Source of the DNA: UBA668 sp038234785
GTDB lineage: Bacteria; Actinomycetota; Acidimicrobiia; Acidimicrobiales; Ilumatobacteraceae
Direction of reading: 5' to 3'
DNA length: 64,000 bases
NCBI GenBank assembly: GCA_038234785.1
Contig: JBBQTC010000002.1
Coordinates: 1-64,000, forward strand
Positions 59,982 through 64,000 of this stretch are shown in pieces; positions within the stretch are counted from its first letter, which is position 1, and every line of letters begins with the position of its first letter. A model generated the notes under the pieces. The model did no database searches, was not told the DNA's origin, and saw only the letters and a program-made list of their open reading frames with translations. A program made the translations under genes and the position numbers.

Positions 59982-60890
59982 CTATCCGGCAATCAACGCC
60001 ACATCGGGCATTCGTCCGGCACGCATACGGCGCGCCGAGTCGACGGTGACGACTGCGAGGCCGATCCACACGAGCGCGAACCCCATCACCCGCACCGCGG
60101 GCAGCGATTCGTCGTACAGCAGCCAGCCGATCAGGAAGTTCATCGTGGGCACGATGTACTGCATCGGCCCGAGGATGCCGAGCGGAACTCGATGGGCGGC
60201 GTAGGCGAAGAGCGTCAGCGGCCCGACGGTGGCCAGGCCGGTCAGCAGCGCGAACACGAGCTCCTTGCCCGAGGCACTGTTGGGGATGCTGCCCGCACGT
60301 CCGGCGAGGATGGCCGCCACGGCGATGGCCGGTCCGACGAGGATGAATGCCTCGGCCGCCATGCTCTCGAGCGGGCTCAGGGGGACCTGCTTCTTGAGAT
60401 ACCCGTAGGTCGTCCACGAGACGGCGATCGCCAGCGCCAGCCACGGCACTCGACCGTACGACAGCGTGAGGACGACGACCGCCGCCACCGCGAAGGCCAG
60501 CGCGACTCGTTGAGCGAGTCGGAACGGCTCGTGCAGCACGAGCACACCGACCATCACCGTGCCGATCGGGGCGATGAAGTAGCCGAGTGCCGTCTCGAGC
60601 ACGTGTTCGTGGACGACGGCCCACACGTACGACGTCCAGTTGATGGTGAGCAGCACGGCGGCTGCGGCGACGCGCATCAGCAGTGAGCGATCGTGGCGCA
60701 GGACCGACAGGTGCGACCACCGGCGGGTCGCCGTGAGCACGATGGTCATGACGACTGCGGCGGCGATGATCCGCCAGCCGATCAGCTCGAACGCGTCGAA
60801 GCGGTGCAGTTGCTTCCAGTAGATCGTCAGCAGCCCCCACACGACGTAGGCGACGAGGCCGGCGACGATGCCGGCGCGCTCTCGTTCCAT
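59982..60890 (-). CDS. RarD-like EamA/DMT transporter
   Basis: 302 residues with about ten membrane helices. N-terminal GLVAYVVWGLLTIYWKQL and the WRIIAAAVVM, LLTINWTSYVWAV and LGYFIAPIGTVMVGVLVLHE segments match RarD-type members. Permease for an unknown small molecule. ATG 60890 lies two bases after the serine hydrolase stop, so these two are one transcription unit. Confidence 0.85.
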   Translation of the reverse strand: MERERAGIVAGLVAYVVWGLLTIYWKQLHRFDAFELIGWRIIAAAVVMTIVLTATRRWSHLSVLRHDRSLLMRVAAAAVLLTINWTSYVWAVVHEHVLETALGYFIAPIGTVMVGVLVLHEPFRLAQRVALAFAVAAVVVLTLSYGRVPWLALAIAVSWTTYGYLKKQVPLSPLESMAAEAFILVGPAIAVAAILAGRAGSIPNSASGKELVFALLTGLATVGPLTLFAYAAHRVPLGILGPMQYIVPTMNFLIGWLLYDESLPAVRVMGFALVWIGLAVVTVDSARRMRAGRMPDVALIAG

Positions 60891-60892
60891 GG

Positions 60893-62008
60893 TCAGGGTT
60901 GCAGCAGGTCGAGCACCAGGCCGTGGAGATCCGCGGCGCGGCGGAACTCGACACGAGGGTCCTGGTGCAGGGTGTCGTGGAGGAACGAGAAGCTGATCCC
61001 GCTGATGGGATCGCACCAGTTGAGTTGTCCGCCTGCACCGGCATGCCCGAACGCGGCGGGAGCTGCCGGCATCCAGCGATGGAGGTGGTAGCCGTCGTTG
61101 CCCGAGACATATCCGGCGATGGTGCGGTTGGCCGGGACCCCATCGGTGGCGCTGACACTGGCGTTGCGCACCGTGCCGATTGCATCCGCGCGCCACGCCT
61201 CGGGGAACACGCCGCCGTTGTTGTGGAGGAAGTGCTGGTAGATGCGCGCCATGTCGGCCGCGCCGGCGATCCCTCCGCCACCGGGAATGCCGACGCGCTG
61301 GGCCCGGACGTCGTTGAGCGACAGCAACAGCTCCGGTCCCACCGACGCCAGCGGGACGAGATCGGGCCGGCCGTACGTGGCCACGAGCAGCGACTCGTCC
61401 GTGGGGTACTCACCGGCGAGGCGCACCGTGACCGGCGTCGGATCCGTGGCCGCCGGGCCGAGCACGGCGCCGACGCCGGCGGGCTGGGCGACGCGTTCGT
61501 GCACGACATCGATGTACGACCGCCCGGTGAGCGACTCGAGCAGTTCGGCGATCACCCAGTGCGCGGCCACGGGGTGGTACTCGGTGCGCGACCCCGCCGG
61601 CCAGTCGAGGTGCCACTCTGCGAACTGGGAGCGCCGTCCTTCGCTCGTGCCCCAGTTGGCGGGCCCCATCGGGGCTTGTGGGAACCCGCCTTGCATGGTG
61701 AGCAGCTGCAGGATCGTGACGTCGTCCTTGCCGTGGTGGCCGAATTCGGGCAGGTAGTGGGCGACGGGCGTCGTGAGGTCGAGGGTGCCGTCGCCGAGGT
61801 GGGGCAGCAGGGACATCGCCACGAGCGCCTTCGTGGCGGAGAAGATCACGAAGCGGCTGTCGTCGTCGGCGGCGCCGAAGGACTGGAACGCAGCCACCTC
61901 CCCGTCGAGCCCAATTGCAACCTGCGCGGCGGTGAGGAGACCCTCGTCGACCTCGTGCTGGATGTGGGCGGCCAGGGCGTCGAGCCCGGTACGGGAGAGG
62001 CTGGTCAT
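60893..62008 (-). CDS. Serine hydrolase, class C beta-lactamase family
   Basis: 371 residues from ATG 62008. Ser-x-x-Lys in FSATKALVA (catalytic Ser/Lys), the Tyr loop as EYHPVAAHWVIAELL (Tyr with HP in place of YxN), and a C-terminal FGHAGAGGQ (HxG). No signal peptide, so it is probably a cytosolic esterase or amidase, not an antibiotic-resistance enzyme. Downstream transporter could export or import its product. Confidence 0.82.
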   Translation of the reverse strand: MTSLSRTGLDALAAHIQHEVDEGLLTAAQVAIGLDGEVAAFQSFGAADDDSRFVIFSATKALVAMSLLPHLGDGTLDLTTPVAHYLPEFGHHGKDDVTILQLLTMQGGFPQAPMGPANWGTSEGRRSQFAEWHLDWPAGSRTEYHPVAAHWVIAELLESLTGRSYIDVVHERVAQPAGVGAVLGPAATDPTPVTVRLAGEYPTDESLLVATYGRPDLVPLASVGPELLLSLNDVRAQRVGIPGGGGIAGAADMARIYQHFLHNNGGVFPEAWRADAIGTVRNASVSATDGVPANRTIAGYVSGNDGYHLHRWMPAAPAAFGHAGAGGQLNWCDPISGISFSFLHDTLHQDPRVEFRRAADLHGLVLDLLQP

Positions 62009-62069
62009 GATCCCTACAGTACGAGAGGTCACCCGTGGGGACGGGGTCGGCAGACAATGGGGGTGCTCG

Positions 62070-62870
62070 ATGACAGACGTACGGGTCGAACGGGTCGGGC
62101 AGGTCGACGTGATCACGATCGATCGACCCGAGGTCCGCAACGCGTTGCGCTTCCAGAGCTACGACGAGTTGGAGTCCGCCGTGCGCGACACCACGGCGAG
62201 ATGTCTCGTCATCACCGGCACCGATCCGGCGTTCTGCTCCGGCGACGACGTCCGCGAGGTCATGGGCGGCGGCGAGGTCATGGGCGGCGGTGAGGTCATG
62301 GGCGGCGGCGACGGTCCGAAGCCGACGAAGGTGGCGCCGCGGCTCACCCCCGCGGCAGCGGCGCTGCTGCACAGCAACGTCCCCATCGTCGCGGCCGTGA
62401 ACGGAGCCGCCGTCGGGTGGGGGATGGAACTGGCGCTGATGGCCGACCTGCGGGTCGCATCCGATCGAGCCAAGTTCGGCGAGCTCTTCGTGCTGCGCGG
62501 CTTGTGCAGCGATGTCGCCGGCATCGGTCGCCTCGCCCAGCTCGTCGGCCGCGAGCGGGCCGCGGAGATGCTGTTCACCGGCAACGTCATCGATGCCGAG
62601 ACGGCGGAACGATGGGGGCTCGTCGGACGTCGGGTCGCCCACGAGGAGCTGATGCCGACGGCGCTCGAGCTCGCCCACACCGTCGCCTCGCGCCCTCCGC
62701 TGGCCGTCGCGCAGCTGAAGGTCGGGCTCCGTCGAGCCCTCGACCCGGACTGGGTGGAGCTGGGGGAGTGGGTGTCGCGTACCCTCGGTGACCTGTTCCG
62801 CACCGAGGATCACCGCGAAGGCGTGCGTTCGTTCCTCGAACGTCGTCCCCCCACGTTCACCGGTCGCTGA
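62070..62870 (+). CDS. Enoyl-CoA hydratase with EVMGGG triplicate insert
   Basis: 266 residues from ATG 62070. Crotonase regions: ITGTDPAFCSGDDVREV (oxyanion) and AAVNGAAVGWGMELALMADL (second). Between them lie three tandem copies of Glu-Val-Met-Gly-Gly-Gly (62256-62309), an insertion not expected in this fold. The insert follows the first oxyanion strand, a loop near the active-site mouth, so it may be tolerated. Function otherwise ordinary beta-oxidation hydratase. Confidence 0.84.
   Translation: MTDVRVERVGQVDVITIDRPEVRNALRFQSYDELESAVRDTTARCLVITGTDPAFCSGDDVREVMGGGEVMGGGEVMGGGDGPKPTKVAPRLTPAAAALLHSNVPIVAAVNGAAVGWGMELALMADLRVASDRAKFGELFVLRGLCSDVAGIGRLAQLVGRERAAEMLFTGNVIDAETAERWGLVGRRVAHEELMPTALELAHTVASRPPLAVAQLKVGLRRALDPDWVELGEWVSRTLGDLFRTEDHREGVRSFLERRPPTFTGR
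62256..62309 (+). repeat. Three 18-base in-frame tandem repeats
   Basis: GAGGTCATGGGCGGCGG plus a wobble base (C, T, C), three times. Each encodes EVMGGG. In-frame expansion within a coding sequence. Confidence 0.9.
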
Positions 62871-62920
62871 TCGCGCTCCGGCTTCTGGGCAGGTACCTTC
62901 CCGCGGCGGCGTCTGGTCCG

Positions 62921-62947
62921 GAATCTTCCCGGAAGCCGGGAAGATTC
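62921..62947 (+). terminator. Hairpin after the enoyl-CoA hydratase
   Basis: Twelve-base perfect arms (GAATCTTCCCGG/CCGGGAAGATTC) with a three-base loop, then TTT. 51 bases downstream of the stop at 62870. Probably a rho-independent terminator. Confidence 0.7.
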
Positions 62948-63052
62948 TTTCCCAGAACGGTGCAGGCGGGCCGGGGGAGTGGGGAGCGGAGCGCGGTGGG
63001 GACCGGGGTGGGAAACGCCCCTGGCGACACCGATGCGTGGCAGGCTGGAGGG

Positions 63053-63718
63053 ATGGACGTTCGTGTCGCCGCCGACGCAGAGGCTGCGGCCGTCGAAGCT
63101 GCCGGGTGGGTGGCCTTCCAACTGCGCAGCGCGGTGCGCCGTCGCGGCGCGGCGACCATCGCCGTCAGCGGGGGCACGACGCCCGCCCGGATGTTCGCGT
63201 CCCTCGCGTCCCTCGTCGTGCCGTGGGAGTCGGTGACCGTCTTCCAGGTCGACGAGCGCGTCGCCCCAGCCGGTGATCCGGCACGGAACCTGAAGTTGCT
63301 CGACGCCCTGCCCAGTCGCGGACACCACCGCCGACCGATGCCCGTGAATGCTGCCCACCTGGCGGCAGCGGCCCGCCGCTACGCCGCTGGCCTGCCGGAG
63401 CAGTTCGACGTGGTGCACCTCGGGCTGGGCGATGACGGGCACACTGCGTCGTGGCCGCCCGGCGACCCCGTCATCGATGCGGTGGACAAAGTGGCGCTGA
63501 GCGAGATGTATGCCGGGTTCGTCCGCATGACGCTGACGCCCATCGTGGTCAACGCGGCGCGGCATCGACTGGTGCTCGCTGCGGGTGCGAACAAGGCTCG
63601 TCCGGTGCGGCATTGGTTGTTGGGCGACAACACTCTCCCGATCCAGCGCATCCGTCGCGCTGACACGGTCCTGGTGCTCGACACCGAGGCTGCATCGATG
63701 CTGGCGCCGCTGCGCTGA
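63053..63718 (+). CDS. pgl: 6-phosphogluconolactonase
   Basis: 221 residues from ATG 63053. Sugar-phosphate motifs IAVSGGTTPARMF and VFQVDERVAP, then HLGLGDDGHTASWPPGD (the catalytic region) and LAAGANKARPVRHWL. It hydrolyses 6-phosphogluconolactone in the oxidative pentose phosphate pathway. Lies 42 bases before pgi, so the two share a sugar-phosphate operon; glucose-6-phosphate dehydrogenase is not in the window. Confidence 0.87.
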   Translation: MDVRVAADAEAAAVEAAGWVAFQLRSAVRRRGAATIAVSGGTTPARMFASLASLVVPWESVTVFQVDERVAPAGDPARNLKLLDALPSRGHHRRPMPVNAAHLAAAARRYAAGLPEQFDVVHLGLGDDGHTASWPPGDPVIDAVDKVALSEMYAGFVRMTLTPIVVNAARHRLVLAAGANKARPVRHWLLGDNTLPIQRIRRADTVLVLDTEAASMLAPLR

Positions 63719-63760
63719 TCCGGCGACGGTGTCGGCCGACGCTGGCTAGCGTCACGGGCA

Positions 63761-64000
63761 ATGGACATCACCTCCACCCCCGAATGGACGACGCTCCTCT
63801 CGACCCCGGTTCCGTCGCACATGCGCGCGCTGTTCGCCGACGATCCGGGACGCGCTCAGCGTTACCTCGCCACGGTCGGCGACCTCCGGGTCGACTACTC
63901 CAAGCATCTGCTCGACGACGACGTGCTGAGTGCTCTCCTCGCCGTCGCCCGGGCGGCGGATGTCGCCGGTCGACGTGATGCGATGTTCGCCGGCGAGCAG
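63761..64000 (+). CDS. pgi: Glucose-6-phosphate isomerase, N-terminal fragment
   Basis: First 80 residues, cut by the window end. WTTLLSTPVPSHMRALFADD, then DLRVDYSKHLL and the RRDAMFAGEQ segment align with the start of phosphoglucose isomerase. It interconverts glucose-6-phosphate and fructose-6-phosphate. ATG 63761 is the only sensible start. Confidence 0.86.
   Translation, partial: MDITSTPEWTTLLSTPVPSHMRALFADDPGRAQRYLATVGDLRVDYSKHLLDDDVLSALLAVARAADVAGRRDAMFAGEQ

Noticed and set aside
60893..62008. Antibiotic-resistance beta-lactamase
   Set aside because: No signal peptide and the YxN motif is changed; esterase/amidase members of this fold are far more common.

Overview
The window is high-GC actinobacterial chromosome. 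The gene content points to class Acidimicrobiia (Ilumatobacter-like). This is inferred from a mycothiol S-conjugate amidase, several F420-type luciferase-like oxidoreductases, a WS/DGAT wax ester/triacylglycerol synthase, a complete Cvn-type conservon, steroid-style beta-oxidation genes, and lipoproteins with Thr/Asp-rich linkers. No rRNA, tRNA, CRISPR array, transposase or prophage gene was seen. Genes are packed very tightly: ATGA/GTGA stop-start overlaps are the rule, and several convergent genes overlap at their 3' ends.

Layout. 1-10 kb: mycothiol amidase, an SCP2-like half domain, a YdjC/ChbG deacetylase, a nuclease lipoprotein, a FadA5-like thiolase, NADH pyrophosphatase, a VOC protein, an S9 peptidase, an F420 oxidoreductase and a MDMPI-type protein. 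10-16 kb: a conservon (sensor kinase, roadblock, DUF742, GTPase) transcribed away from a DUF4388-like protein and a coiled-coil partner. 16-24.5 kb: WS/DGAT, PAP2 phosphatase, RecB-like nuclease, hydrolase, acyl-CoA dehydrogenase, SDR and acyl-CoA synthetase. 24.7-31.7 kb: a ClpP gene diverges from a seven-gene catabolic operon (SRPBCC, ArsR regulator, two acyl-CoA dehydrogenases, enoyl-CoA hydratase, nitroreductase, acyl-CoA synthetase). Two identical-geometry inverted repeats sit between them and look like ArsR operators. 32-33.5 kb: an ECF sigma factor coupled to a membrane LysM protein.

33.7-43.9 kb is the most unusual region. A cobalamin-binding regulator carrying the CarH/LitR Wx9EH photoreceptor motif diverges from a four-gene translationally coupled operon: two small membrane proteins, a HEAT-repeat/GT4 glycosyltransferase fusion and a UGT-like glycosyltransferase. 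Next to it lie a diiron metallo-beta-lactamase (ODP type)-GGDEF fusion and a three-gene GH130/glycosidase-like/GT4 operon. I read this as a glycan synthesis and remodelling locus under light (B12) and O2/c-di-GMP control. This is inference; the parts are seen.

44-51 kb: LysR regulator, VOC protein, 2-hydroxyacid dehydrogenase, and a persulfide-detoxification pair (CstB-like MBL/rhodanese plus TauE) behind a CsoR/CstR-type palindrome, followed by LarE. 51.7-58.8 kb: an F420 oxidoreductase, an SDR and a complete Liv-type branched-chain amino acid/carboxylate ABC transporter (G-F-H-M-binding protein) closed by a UUCG hairpin terminator. 58.8-64 kb: enoyl-CoA hydratases, a RarD-like transporter, a serine hydrolase, and 6-phosphogluconolactonase followed by the start of glucose-6-phosphate isomerase. 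Intergenic gaps carry long palindromes and short tandem repeats of unknown role.
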